From: JBAXEO01 sp963789515
GTDB taxonomy: Bacteria > Actinomycetota > Coriobacteriia > Anaerosomatales > JAAXUF01
Assembly (NCBI GenBank): GCA_963789515.1
Contig: CAWBKW010000001.1
Location: 109,446-173,445, forward strand
Reading direction: 5' to 3'
Length of the DNA stretch: 64,000 nucleotides
Made by a program: the position numbers and the translations under genes. Shown in pieces: positions 25,963 to 34,845 of the stretch. Position 1 is the first letter of the stretch, and every line of letters starts with the position of its first letter. Under the pieces are notes generated by a model, which ran no database searches, was not told the DNA's origin, and worked only from the letters and a program-made list of their open reading frames with translations.

Positions 25963-27664
25963 CGGAGTCCTCGCCCATGGCGTGGGGCTCGTGCTCCGAG
26001 GGCTGCACGGCCTCCTCGGCGAAGAGCTCGGCGCCGATCTCGGCGGCCGAGTCGAGGTGCGGCTTGGCGAACAGCGGGATCTCACGGACGAACCACATCG
26101 CGACGAAGGCGAGCGCCATCATCAGGCTCCCCCAGAGGAAGGCCTCTGCGATACCGGTCGTGAGCGCGAGCCTCACGTCGGCGAAGAACGGCTCGAGCAA
26201 CGGCCGGGCCGCCGCGGGCAGCGAGGCCGACAGCGCCGCCATCGCTCCGGAGTTCAGGAGCTTGCCGGGCTCCTCGGCGAGCTTGGCGAGTGTCGGGAGG
26301 GCGTCCCCGAAGCGCGCGCTCTGCTCGGTGAGCAACAGCCCCAGCTCGCGGGCGAACGTCGCGTTCATGACGCCGCCGAGAAGGGCCACGCCCACCGTGC
26401 CGCCGATCGAGCGGAAGAACTGCATCGCGCCGGTGACCTCGCCCATGCGCGCCGGGAACTGCGACTGCAGCGAGATGGTGAAGAGCGGCATGGTGGCGCC
26501 GATGCCGAGGCCGAGCAGCACCATCTCGGTCGCGAGCATGAGGTTGCTCGTGTCGGGCGCCAGCTGCGAGAGCAGGAACATGCCGACCGCCGCAGCTCCC
26601 ATGCCGAGGAGCCCGAACACCTTGTAGCGTCCGGTACGGGAGATGAGCTGTCCGGTCACGATCGATGAGCCGATCATCGCCAGGAGCATCGGCATGAGCA
26701 GGCTGCCCGAACTCGAGGCGCTGCGGCCTTGGACGACCTGCATGAACGTCGGCAGGAACATGATGGCGCCGAACATGCCGACGCCTGAAAGGAAGAGCAC
26801 CGTCATGCTCGCGGAGAAGCTGCGGTCGGTGAAGAGCGTCATGTCGAGGATGGGCTCGGAGGCGCGGAGCTCGCGGAAGACGAAGGCAACAAGCGCGAGA
26901 GCGGCGAAGGCGAGGAGTCCGAGGATGGTGGGCGAGTTCCACGCGTAGACCGACCCGCCCCAGTTGAGCGCGAGCAGCAGCGGCACCAGCCCTGTCGTGA
27001 GCGCAGCCGCGCCCCACCAGTCGACGCGGTGCTGCTGGCCGGGCTCGGGACGCGGCATCGTCGTCGCGAGGACGACGAGGGCCACGATGCCGATCGGGAT
27101 GTTGATGTAGAAGATCCAGCGCCACGAGAAGGTGTCGGTGAGCCATCCGCCGAGCGGTGGACCGAGGACGGACGCGAGTCCGAACACCGCCCCCATGAGC
27201 CCCTGGTAGCGAGCGCGCTCGCGCGCCTCGAACAGGTCGCCGATGATCGCCATGCCGTTGGCCATCATCGCGCCGCCGCCGATACCCTGGATGCCGCGGA
27301 ACAGGATGAGCTGGAACATCTGCTGGGGCGCCCCGGTCAGCGAGGTGAAGATCGAGTTCAGCCACGGCTCGCCCGCGGCTCCCGAGAGCGCCGACCCGGT
27401 GAGGAACAGCGTGATGCCGCCCAGGTAGAACCACTTGCGCCCGTAGAGGTCGGAGAGCTTGCCGACGATCGGGATGGTGATCGTGGAAGTGAGCGAGTAG
27501 ATCGTGAACACCCACGACAGCAGCGCCATCCCACCCAGCTCGCGGACGATGGTGGGCATGGCCGGCCCGACGATGGTTGCATCGAGCGCTCCCAGCAGCA
27601 TCGCAAGCAGCACGCCGGACAGGATGGCGAGCTTGCGGCCATGGGGCAGGTCGCGCAGGTGCAT
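25952..27664 (-). CDS. DHA2 family (EmrB/QacA) MFS drug transporter
   Basis: A 570-residue, 14-helix MFS exporter. It has LDATIVGPAMPTIVRELGG (the DHA2 motif D-x-T-I-V-x-x-A), GKLSDLYGRKWFYLGG (motif A), FRGIQGIGGGAMMANGMAII (motif B) and LGPPLGGWLTDTFSWRWIFY (motif C and D2), with a long periplasmic stretch near residues 435-500. Proton-driven drug efflux is the family role. It is co-directional with, and overlaps, the MutY-like gene. Confidence 0.9.
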   Translation of the reverse strand: MHLRDLPHGRKLAILSGVLLAMLLGALDATIVGPAMPTIVRELGGMALLSWVFTIYSLTSTITIPIVGKLSDLYGRKWFYLGGITLFLTGSALSGAAGEPWLNSIFTSLTGAPQQMFQLILFRGIQGIGGGAMMANGMAIIGDLFEARERARYQGLMGAVFGLASVLGPPLGGWLTDTFSWRWIFYINIPIGIVALVVLATTMPRPEPGQQHRVDWWGAAALTTGLVPLLLALNWGGSVYAWNSPTILGLLAFAALALVAFVFRELRASEPILDMTLFTDRSFSASMTVLFLSGVGMFGAIMFLPTFMQVVQGRSASSSGSLLMPMLLAMIGSSIVTGQLISRTGRYKVFGLLGMGAAAVGMFLLSQLAPDTSNLMLATEMVLLGLGIGATMPLFTISLQSQFPARMGEVTGAMQFFRSIGGTVGVALLGGVMNATFARELGLLLTEQSARFGDALPTLAKLAEEPGKLLNSGAMAALSASLPAAARPLLEPFFADVRLALTTGIAEAFLWGSLMMALAFVAMWFVREIPLFAKPHLDSAAEIGAELFAEEAVQPSEHEPHAMGEDSDGD

Positions 27665-27713
27665 ACGGACGTACTCCTATCGGGATCGCAGAAGGTCGCG
27701 CACAGTAGTGGCG

Positions 27714-27932
27714 TCAGACGTTCTTGATGTAGTAGCGGCAGGCCCTGAAGTCAGGACACTCGACCGGGACTTCGGCCCGAGTGAACAGCCAGCCCTTGCC
27801 CTCGACGAAGCAGGAGCACGCGACGGTCTTCTCGGACTCCTTGAGACGGACGTCCCACAGGTCTTCCTGGGTGGGAAACTCACGCCACCAGATGCACTTG
27901 CCCTTGATGGGCGCGTACGGATCTCGTTCCAT
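27714..27932 (-). CDS. Small Cys-containing conserved-looking protein
   Basis: A 72-residue soluble protein with five Cys (KCIWW, ACSCF, VECPDFRAC) and many aromatic residues (KGKCIWWREFPTQEDLWDVR; RACRYYIKNV). The spacing could bind a metal or form disulphides, but no family is recognised. The ATG at 27932 is the start that removes a non-coding-looking extension. The upstream 290 bp shared with the FKBP gene holds a TACAGT -10-like box at 28175-28180 on the other strand. Confidence 0.6.
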   Translation of the reverse strand: MERDPYAPIKGKCIWWREFPTQEDLWDVRLKESEKTVACSCFVEGKGWLFTRAEVPVECPDFRACRYYIKNV

Positions 27933-28224
27933 GCAACGCCTCGTTCGGTCGCTGTTGCAAATGGGTCCCGGTCGAGCCGCTCGCCTGGGTCCCTGCCGGG
28001 CGCGGACGGTCCCCGTTGCCGGGCATCGGCGGATCGACCGGCACTTCTGATGCCATTGTGCCACCTTCGGCGACGTCAGCCGAAGGGTGTTTCGGGAAGC
28101 CGCCCTCCCCTCACTGTTCCCTCGCCGATGCGAACGTACGCCCGCGCGTGCGCGACGCACGCTCGAGGGTGCGGTACAGTGTCGCGAGAAACGCTCCGCA
28201 TCCGCGGCCTCAAGGAGGCACCCC

Positions 28225-28650
28225 ATGGCACCCAAGCCCGGCGATACCGTCCGTGTGAACTACCGAGGTACCCTGTCCGACGGCACCGAGTTCGACAGCA
28301 GCGAGGGGCGCGAGCCGCTTGAGTTCACCGTCGGCTCCGGCCAGGTCATCCCGGGCTTCGACGGAGCGGTCCTCGGCCTCGAGCCCGGCGATTCGGTCAC
28401 CGTGACGATTCCGGCCGCTGAGGCCTACGGCGACCATGACGACGAGGGGCTGCAGCAGTTCCCGCTCGACGCGTTTCCGTCCGCTCCCGAGGTCGGTTGG
28501 GCCGTCGAGCTCTCCGGTCCCGAGGGGCAGCGCGTCCCCGCGGTAGTCGTCGAGGTCGGCGAGGAGTCCGTCACGCTCGACTTCAACCACCCGCTCGCCG
28601 GACAGGACCTCACGTTCGAGATCGAACTCGTCGAGGTCACTGAAGCGTAG
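28225..28650 (+). CDS. FKBP-type peptidyl-prolyl isomerase (SlyD-like)
   Basis: A 141-residue FKBP with an insert-in-flap domain, as in SlyD. It has GDTVRVNYRGTLSDGTEFDS, FTVGSGQVIPGFDGAVLGLE (the FKBP core), the IF insert containing QRVPAVVVEVGEESVTLDFN, then HPLAGQDLTFEIELVEV. It acts as a prolyl isomerase and chaperone in the cytoplasm. The His-rich SlyD tail is absent. AAGGAGG precedes the ATG. The cardiolipin synthase gene starts 10 bp downstream. Confidence 0.92.
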   Translation: MAPKPGDTVRVNYRGTLSDGTEFDSSEGREPLEFTVGSGQVIPGFDGAVLGLEPGDSVTVTIPAAEAYGDHDDEGLQQFPLDAFPSAPEVGWAVELSGPEGQRVPAVVVEVGEESVTLDFNHPLAGQDLTFEIELVEVTEA

Positions 28651-28660
28651 ACTCAGGCGT

Positions 28661-30112
28661 ATGAGCTTCTCGGCGATCCAGAACTTCGGGTTCCTCGGCG
28701 TTCTCTTCTACGCCGTTGTCGTCGGCGTGATGCTCACGCTCATCTACGAGGAGCGCGATCCCTCGACCACGCTGGCGTGGGTGCTGGTCCTCGTGCTCAT
28801 CCCCGGCGTCGGCGTGATTCTCTACGTGGTCTTCGGCCGCAACTGGCGCCTCATCGCCCGCACCGACCGCCGGCGGATCGAGGCCCTGCGGCTCGGCGCC
28901 GAGATCCTCGCACCGATCTACGCGCGCCATACGGCAGGCATCGCCGAACTGACACGCCGCGACCCCCCGCTCATCGGCAGGCTCGTCACCGCGATCCGCG
29001 CGCAGGACGGCACCGAGCCACTCCCCTGCATCGACCTCGAGATCTTCCCGAGCGGCGCCGAGAAGTTCGCGCGGCTGTTTCGCGACATCCAGGCGGCCAC
29101 CGACCACGTGCACCTTGAGTACTTCATCTGGGAGCAGGACGCTCTGACGGGCCGATTCTGCGATCTGCTCGCCGAGAAGGTCCGTCAGGGCGTGGACGTG
29201 CGCGTGCTCTACGATTGGGCGGGTTCGATCTCGTACGGCAAGCGCCAACTCAGGGGGCTTCGAAAGACCGGCGCCGGCGTCGCAGCGGATGCGACCAAGT
29301 GGACCAAGCTCAACTACCGGAACCACCGCAAGATCGCGGTCATCGACGGCCGTGTCGGCTACACCGGCGGCATGAACATGGGCCAGGAGTACATCGACGG
29401 CAAGCCGCGTTACGACTCCTGGCGCGACACGCACGTCCGGTTCGGGGGTCCGCTCGTAGCCGACCTGCAGCGGCTGTTCGCCATCAGATGGCTGCGCGCC
29501 ACTCGGGAGAGCGTCTTTTCGGAGCGGTACTTCCCCAACCTCGACGATGAGGTCGCCACCAACACCGTCTGGGCGCAGGTGGTGAACTCCGGGCCTGAGA
29601 GCAGCTGGGCGGCGGTACGCAACGCGTTCCTGATCGCGATCGCCTCGGCGGAGAAGCGGGTGCAGATACAGTCGCCGTACTTCATCCCCGACCAGGGGAT
29701 CGAGGACGCCCTTGTCTCGCAGTCACTCGCCGGCGTTGAGACGCGACTCATGATGACCGGGGTTCCGGACAAACGGATCCCCTGGTGGGCGGCGTTCACC
29801 TACCTCGACGACTTCGTGCGCGCCGGCGGTCGGGTCTTTCAGTACCGTGCGGGCTTCTTCCACCCCAAGACGATGACGATCGACGGCTCGGTTGCCGTCA
29901 TCGGCACGACCAACTTCGACATCCGCAGCTTCGAGCTCCACGACGAGCTCAGCATCGTCTTCTACGACGAGGACGTCGCTGCCTCTCAGGACGCGATCTT
30001 CGAGGAGGATCTCGCGAACTCGGCCGAGTACACCCTCGCCGACGCCACCGGGATCAGCCGGCTCCAGCGCCTTCGCAACGCGCTCGCGCGACTCAGCTCT
30101 CGCGTTCTGTAG
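28661..30112 (+). CDS. cls: Cardiolipin synthase
   Basis: A 483-residue phospholipase D family cardiolipin synthase with two N-terminal helices (FGFLGVLFYAVVVGVMLTLI and TTLAWVLVLVLIPGVGVILY) and two HKD motifs: NHRKIAVIDGRVGYTGG and FHPKTMTIDGSVAVIGTTNFD. It condenses phosphatidylglycerol to cardiolipin at the membrane. Length matches the family. The last 20 bp overlap the convergent acyltransferase gene. Confidence 0.93.
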   Translation: MSFSAIQNFGFLGVLFYAVVVGVMLTLIYEERDPSTTLAWVLVLVLIPGVGVILYVVFGRNWRLIARTDRRRIEALRLGAEILAPIYARHTAGIAELTRRDPPLIGRLVTAIRAQDGTEPLPCIDLEIFPSGAEKFARLFRDIQAATDHVHLEYFIWEQDALTGRFCDLLAEKVRQGVDVRVLYDWAGSISYGKRQLRGLRKTGAGVAADATKWTKLNYRNHRKIAVIDGRVGYTGGMNMGQEYIDGKPRYDSWRDTHVRFGGPLVADLQRLFAIRWLRATRESVFSERYFPNLDDEVATNTVWAQVVNSGPESSWAAVRNAFLIAIASAEKRVQIQSPYFIPDQGIEDALVSQSLAGVETRLMMTGVPDKRIPWWAAFTYLDDFVRAGGRVFQYRAGFFHPKTMTIDGSVAVIGTTNFDIRSFELHDELSIVFYDEDVAASQDAIFEEDLANSAEYTLADATGISRLQRLRNALARLSSRVL

Positions 30113-31076
30113 GCCGCTGCGGGACCGCAGGGACCGACGCCTTCCTCGGCCACTGCCCGAGGAAGAGGGCACGCGTCACCGTGTTGAGACCGAGTGCCCA
30201 CGCGATCAGGGTCGCCGTCGTCATCACGGTGATCTCTGAGAGGATCGCACCCGGCCAGCCCGAGCCGACCATGACGTACGGCAGCACCAGCATCTGTGCG
30301 CCGTAGATGCCCAGGGTCTTCTGGCCGACCCACGCTTGAGCGCCGATCAGGCCTGAGGGCTGCAGTCGGAAGACCGCCCAGCTCGCGGCAATCCCCCCCA
30401 TCCCAACGGCGAAGAGCGCCGGGACACCTCCCGGGCGTAGCGCCGTGAGCGAGACGAACACCGTCGGCCCTCCCACTGCGAACCACCTGTCGAAGCGCCG
30501 CAGGCGAGCCCGGTGCTTTCCGCAGAGGTAGCCCAGTATCAGGAACGGATAGAGCCAGGCGATCTTGTCGATACCGAGCGTCTGGGGCAACGGCAGTGCG
30601 AGAAGCGCGCCCATGGCGAGCGCGAAGCCTCCGGTCCACACGTCAGAGCGGCTGACCAGCCTTGCCAACGTGAACACCACGAACAGGGCGAAGAGCACCC
30701 AGAGGTACCACATCTGGAAACCACGGTGCGGATCGACCAACGCCGAGCCGAGCCGCGGAATCCAGCCGGAAGGCGGCACGTGCCGCAAAGGCATCACCAA
30801 AGCGACCCACATGACATAGGGCACCAGCAGGATCAGGGCCTTGGTCCGGAGGAACCGCACGGGATTCGTCCCTTCACGGCCCGGAAGGACGTAGCCCGAG
30901 AGGAACGTGAACAGGGGCATGTCGAAGGAGAGCATGACCGCGACGAGCCAGGATGCGCCCGGCAGATGCATGAACTCGGATCGAAGGCTCAGGAGATGCT
31001 GCGCCGGCACCAGCGCGATGGCGAAGAACTTGAGGGCATCCACGAGCAGGTTGCGTTGACCGGGCGCCCTTCCCAC
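30093..31076 (-). CDS. Acyltransferase 3 family membrane protein
   Basis: About 327 residues with ten predicted helices. The N-terminal LLVDALKFFAIALVPAQHLL and FDMPLFTFLSGYVLPGR match the acyltransferase 3 (OafA/fucose O-acetylase-like) family, with His in A-Q-H-L. Such enzymes O-acylate surface sugars or related acceptors. GTG 31076 is preferred because GAGGGGGG lies just upstream; an ATG at 31115 is an alternative. Convergent overlap with cls at its 3' end. Confidence 0.8.
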   Translation of the reverse strand: MGRAPGQRNLLVDALKFFAIALVPAQHLLSLRSEFMHLPGASWLVAVMLSFDMPLFTFLSGYVLPGREGTNPVRFLRTKALILLVPYVMWVALVMPLRHVPPSGWIPRLGSALVDPHRGFQMWYLWVLFALFVVFTLARLVSRSDVWTGGFALAMGALLALPLPQTLGIDKIAWLYPFLILGYLCGKHRARLRRFDRWFAVGGPTVFVSLTALRPGGVPALFAVGMGGIAASWAVFRLQPSGLIGAQAWVGQKTLGIYGAQMLVLPYVMVGSGWPGAILSEITVMTTATLIAWALGLNTVTRALFLGQWPRKASVPAVPQRPTERES

Positions 31077-31195
31077 GGATCCCCCCTCGAGTAGAGGCCT
31101 TGCGGTGCGTGCCATGTACCAGTATGTACGACGGCGGAAGCCGTGCGTGCGTGTCTGCGACAATGGTGACCCCGCCACCCGAGGAGGAGCGTTCG

Positions 31196-31513
31196 ATGTT
31201 CTTTGGACCGCGAGTCCAGCACGCCACCATCGATGAACTTCGCCAGGCCGTCGCGAACGGCTCACACCTCGTGATCGACGTGCGCGAACCTCACGAATAC
31301 GCGTCCGGCCACGTGCCGAGCGCGATCAACATGCCCGTCGGCAGCTTGCCCCAAGCAGCGGCCGCGCTCGACCACGACGCTCAGATCCTCGTGATCTGCC
31401 AGAGCGGGCATCGGAGCGTCACGGCATCCAAGCGACTCATGAAGGCTGGATTCACCCAGGTGCGCAACGTCACCGGTGGCACATCATCGTGGCAAGGTCC
31501 ACTCCAGCGGTAG
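31196..31513 (+). CDS. Rhodanese-like domain protein
   Basis: A 105-residue single rhodanese domain. LVIDVREPHEYASGHVPSAI and the active-site loop LVICQSGHRSVTASKRLM contain the catalytic Cys. The end GGTSSWQGPLQR is the usual W-motif. The role is sulfur-transfer or persulfide chemistry; the partner is unknown. No signal peptide is present. The ATG follows GAGGAGGAGC. Confidence 0.9.
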   Translation: MFFGPRVQHATIDELRQAVANGSHLVIDVREPHEYASGHVPSAINMPVGSLPQAAAALDHDAQILVICQSGHRSVTASKRLMKAGFTQVRNVTGGTSSWQGPLQR

Positions 31514-31613
31514 GGGACAGCCCCTCCCGGCTCGAGTCGGACGACCCCATGCGTGTCCCGAGAAGCGAAGCGGCCCCGCCAGACGGATCCGGCGAAGCCA
31601 CAGGTGGTTCGTA

Positions 31614-31699
31614 TGGTGCGGGTGAAAGGAGTTGAACCTTCACGGGGTTGCCCCCACATGGACCTGAACCATGCGCGTCTGCCATTCCGCCACACCCGC
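31614..31699 (-). tRNA. tRNA-Leu (anticodon CAG)
   Basis: An 86-nt class II tRNA. Acceptor GCGGGTG pairs with CACCCGC, the anticodon stem-loop is CATGG-TTCAGGT-CCATG (anticodon CAG), the variable arm is long, the T arm holds GGTTCAACTCC and CCA is encoded at the 3' end. Confidence 0.95.
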
Positions 31700-31714
31700 G
31701 TAGCGCGAAAGGAA

Positions 31715-31743
31715 ATACTATCAGGGCAGGTAGGGCAGGGCAA
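31715..31743 (-). promoter_or_regulatory. Promoter of tRNA-Leu
   Basis: On the minus strand, TTGCCC (31743-31738) and TAGTAT (31720-31715) are spaced by exactly 17 bp, 15 bp before the mature tRNA. Confidence 0.6.
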
Positions 31744-31787
31744 GAATACCTGCTGAGATGCCTCGTCGTGGAGTAGGCGCCTGACCG

Positions 31788-34481
31788 TCAGGCACGTGCT
31801 GCGTCCCGGGATACCTGCCGCGCGCGGAGTACTTTGACGGCATCGATGACCAACACCGGAATCACGATCGCGGGTACCATGATCCTCCACTCGGCGAGCC
31901 CCAGAGGAACCGTTCTGAAGATCTGCTCGGCTCCCGGGAAGTACACGACGACCATCTGCATCGCCGCACCGATCGCGATCGCGCCCAGTAGCAGCGGGTT
32001 GGCGAAGGTCGCGCGGGAGAAGATCGAATGCTCCTGCGAGCGGAATGTGAGTGAGAAGAGGAGCTTCTGCAGCACCAGCGCCGTGAACGCGGCCGTCTGT
32101 GCCGACATCACCGAGGCGTCGTACTGCGGAGCGAACGCCTCATGCGAGAGCGGCACCCCGTGGAGCACGAGCACTCCGAGGTACGCACTGAGGGTCCCGA
32201 CCATGAGTACCAACCCACGCCCGACGATTCGGGTCAGTGACTGCCGGGTCATGATGCCCTCGTCGGGGCCTCTCGGAGGACGGTCCATCATGCCTTCTTC
32301 GGCGGGGTCGACGCCCAGGGCCAACGCCGGGAGGCTGTCGGTGGCCATGTTGGTCCAGAGCAGCTGCACGGGGTAGAGCGGAACCGGCAGGCCGCCCACG
32401 GTCGCGAGGAACATCAGCAGCACCTGGCTCATGTTGGCCGAGAGCAGGAACTGGATGAACTTCGTGAGGTTGGTGAAGACCACGCGCCCTTCTCGGATCG
32501 CCGAGACGATGGTCGCGAAGTTGTCGTCGGCAAGCACCATGTCCGAGGCGTCCTTGGCGACTTCGGTTCCCGTGATGCCCATCGCCACGCCCACGTCCGC
32601 TGCCGAGAGGGCCGGCGCATCGTTCACTCCGTCGCCGGTCACGGCCACCACGTGCCGCCGCGACTGCAAGGCCTTGACGATGCGCATCTTGTGGAGCGGA
32701 TCGACCCGAGCGACGACCGTCGTATCGGCGAGCTCGTCCGCGAGCTCCTCGTCATCCATGCGCTCGATGTCGGACCGCTCAAGCACGCGGCCACCGTCCG
32801 GCAGGCCGACCTCGGTGGCGATCGCACGAGCGGTGACCTCGTGGTCGCCGGTCACCATGATCACGCGTACTCCGGCGCGCTGCGCGATCCTGATGGCCTC
32901 CGGAACCTCCGGCCGGGGAGGATCGACGAGCCCGACCACGCCGAGCAGGGTGAGGTGCTCCTCGGCGAGTTCGAGGCTCTCGGGGCGCGACTCGAACCGC
33001 CGCTCAGCGACCGCGAGCGTGCGAAGACCGCTCGCGGCCATCCGGACGATCGTGTCCTCGACCTCGGCACGCTGGCCGTCTTCGAGTACGCAGAGGCGCA
33101 GAACCTTCTCGGGCGCGCCCTTCGTGTACGCGACCCACTCGCCCGGCTCCTGGTGCAGCGTCGTCATCATCTTGCGCTCGGAAGTGAACGCGACCTCGTG
33201 CCGACGGGGCGCCCGCTGTTCAGCGTCCGACTTCTCAAGCCCGGCACGCTGCGCAGCGAACACAAGCGCCGTTTCGGTCGGGTCGCCCACTGCCTGACCG
33301 TCGACCACCTCGGCGTCGTTGACCATGACGCCCGCCTTGAGCAGCCGCTTAGCCCACTCCGGCGCCCGTGGCCCCATATCCGCTGCACCGATCGCACTCC
33401 CGTCGGGTGCTTCCAGCGCCACCACGGTCATCTGGTTGAGCGTGAGCGTGCCGGTCTTGTCGGTGGCGATCACGTCGGTTGAACCCAGCGTCTCGACCGA
33501 GTGCATCTTGCGCACGATCGCTCGCTTCTCAGCCATGCGCTTGACGCCGACGCCCAGCGTGATGGTCACAACCGCGGTCAGCGCCTCGGGAATCGCCGAA
33601 ACCGCGAGCGAGATCGCGGCAAGGAACATCTCGTCGAGCGGACGGCCCGCAACGGCCCCGGCGGCAAACACGATCGTCGAGGCAACCACGACGAATGCCG
33701 CGATGAAGCGGCCCACGCGCTTGAGCTCGCGCTGAAGCGGCGTGGTTTGCTCTTGCCCGCTGGCGACTTCAGCGATCCGGCCGAGCTCCGTTCGCTCCCC
33801 GGTCGCCACCACCAGGCCGAGCGCTCGGCCATGCTGGACCGTCGAGCCCAGACTCGCCATGTTGCGTCGGTCGCCCAGGACCAGACTGGCGCCCTCGATC
33901 GCCTCGGTGCTCTTGAGCACCGCCAGCGACTCGCCCGTAAGAGAGGATTCGTCGACCTGCAGATCGGCGACCTCGACGAGCCGAAGGTCAGCGGGAACGA
34001 TGTCGCCCGTCGCCAGAACGACGATATCCCCCACGACCAGCCCACCGGCGACCAACTGCTCCTTGCGGCCGTCACGAATGACGGTCGCATGCGGCGCGGA
34101 CATCTCGCGAAGCGCATCGACAGCCTGCTCTGCCCTGTTCTCCTGCAGAAAGCCGAGTACGGCGTTGAGCACGATGATCGCGAGGATGACGGTGGCGTCC
34201 ACCCAGTCGCGTCCGACGGCGGCGATGAGTGCGGCAGCGATCAGGAGCCACACCATGATGTCGTTGAACTGAGAAAGGAACATCCTGGTTCGCGACTGCC
34301 GAGGGGGCGGCGGGAGTTCGTTGGGGCCGTCGGCGTCGAACCGTCGCTCCGCCTCAGCGGCGCTCAGTCCCTGGTCGGGTGACGTTCCCGTGCGTCGCAG
34401 CGCTTCGGCAACGTCCAGCTGGTACCAGAGCGCCGCGACTGCTTCGTCAACGGCTACCGGTTCTGGTCGAGTTCTCGGCAT
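31788..34481 (-). CDS. Cation-transporting P-type ATPase (P2-type; probable Mn2+/Ca2+ exporter)
   Basis: An 897-residue P2-type ATPase. It has an N-terminal cation-ATPase domain (GLSAAEAERRFDADGPNELP), the A-domain motif SSLTGES, TM4 with AIPEALTAVVTITLGVGVKR, the phosphorylation site ATDKTGTLTLNQM, nucleotide-domain KGAPEKVL, the hinge VTGDGVNDAPAL, and TM5-TM6 with SANMSQVLL and WTNMATDSLPALAL. The order and TM6 N-x-x-T-D point to a Ca2+-type pump. The yybP-ykoY riboswitch in its leader makes manganese export the more likely physiological role (inference). The ATG follows AGGAGGAAG. Single-gene transcript. Confidence 0.9.
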   Translation of the reverse strand: MPRTRPEPVAVDEAVAALWYQLDVAEALRRTGTSPDQGLSAAEAERRFDADGPNELPPPPRQSRTRMFLSQFNDIMVWLLIAAALIAAVGRDWVDATVILAIIVLNAVLGFLQENRAEQAVDALREMSAPHATVIRDGRKEQLVAGGLVVGDIVVLATGDIVPADLRLVEVADLQVDESSLTGESLAVLKSTEAIEGASLVLGDRRNMASLGSTVQHGRALGLVVATGERTELGRIAEVASGQEQTTPLQRELKRVGRFIAAFVVVASTIVFAAGAVAGRPLDEMFLAAISLAVSAIPEALTAVVTITLGVGVKRMAEKRAIVRKMHSVETLGSTDVIATDKTGTLTLNQMTVVALEAPDGSAIGAADMGPRAPEWAKRLLKAGVMVNDAEVVDGQAVGDPTETALVFAAQRAGLEKSDAEQRAPRRHEVAFTSERKMMTTLHQEPGEWVAYTKGAPEKVLRLCVLEDGQRAEVEDTIVRMAASGLRTLAVAERRFESRPESLELAEEHLTLLGVVGLVDPPRPEVPEAIRIAQRAGVRVIMVTGDHEVTARAIATEVGLPDGGRVLERSDIERMDDEELADELADTTVVARVDPLHKMRIVKALQSRRHVVAVTGDGVNDAPALSAADVGVAMGITGTEVAKDASDMVLADDNFATIVSAIREGRVVFTNLTKFIQFLLSANMSQVLLMFLATVGGLPVPLYPVQLLWTNMATDSLPALALGVDPAEEGMMDRPPRGPDEGIMTRQSLTRIVGRGLVLMVGTLSAYLGVLVLHGVPLSHEAFAPQYDASVMSAQTAAFTALVLQKLLFSLTFRSQEHSIFSRATFANPLLLGAIAIGAAMQMVVVYFPGAEQIFRTVPLGLAEWRIMVPAIVIPVLVIDAVKVLRARQVSRDAARA

Positions 34482-34577
34482 CGCTTCCTCCTGTGTGTCC
34501 AGACGGTATGCGACGCGAGCATGCCCAGGGTACCGGGCACCATGCGAGGGTAGAGGACCGCCTCGGCACGCACTCGC

Positions 34578-34673
34578 GCCGAAGGTCTGGTCACTTAAGG
34601 TCCGCCCGGGGTGTTCACCCGTGGATGACGAACGGACCGCCGAGCGATGCTCGGCCGACTACTCCCCTTCGGC
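34578..34673 (-). promoter_or_regulatory. yybP-ykoY (manganese) riboswitch
   Basis: Reading the minus strand, the element begins CGAAGGGGAGTAG and ends CCAGACCTTCG, giving P1 (CGAAGG/CCTTCG) and the conserved GGGGAGUAG and AGACC segments. P2 is GCCGAGC-AUC-GCUCGGC. P3 is GGUCCG/CGGACC enclosing CGUCAUCCACGG, the conserved GUCA...ACGG loop. P4 is GGGUG-AA-CACCC. The family senses Mn2+ and often precedes P-type ATPases. About 95 nt separate it from the start codon. This leader includes a possible GCCC...GGGC hairpin and UCCU segments that could affect the AGGAGG site. The assignment is by eye. Confidence 0.75.
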
Positions 34674-34677
34674 GAGC

Positions 34678-34706
34678 AGTATACCTGTCGGGTCGCTCAG
34701 CCCCAA
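34678..34706 (-). promoter_or_regulatory. Promoter of the riboswitch-ATPase transcript
   Basis: On the minus strand, TTGGGG (34706-34701) and TATACT (34683-34678) are 17 bp apart. The predicted transcription start (about 34671) falls at the 5' edge of riboswitch helix P1, which supports both calls. Confidence 0.65.
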
Positions 34707-34845
34707 GTGCCTCTGTCCGGCCGACGTTGCCCACAGGGCTCCTAGAGGAACCCGAGTGCGCAGCGCGGGTCTTCGAACGAATCCTCATGAGCGTCTTGAG
34801 GGTGTGGCCGGAAGTCGTCAGCGCACGCCAGGGTCCGGAACCGAC

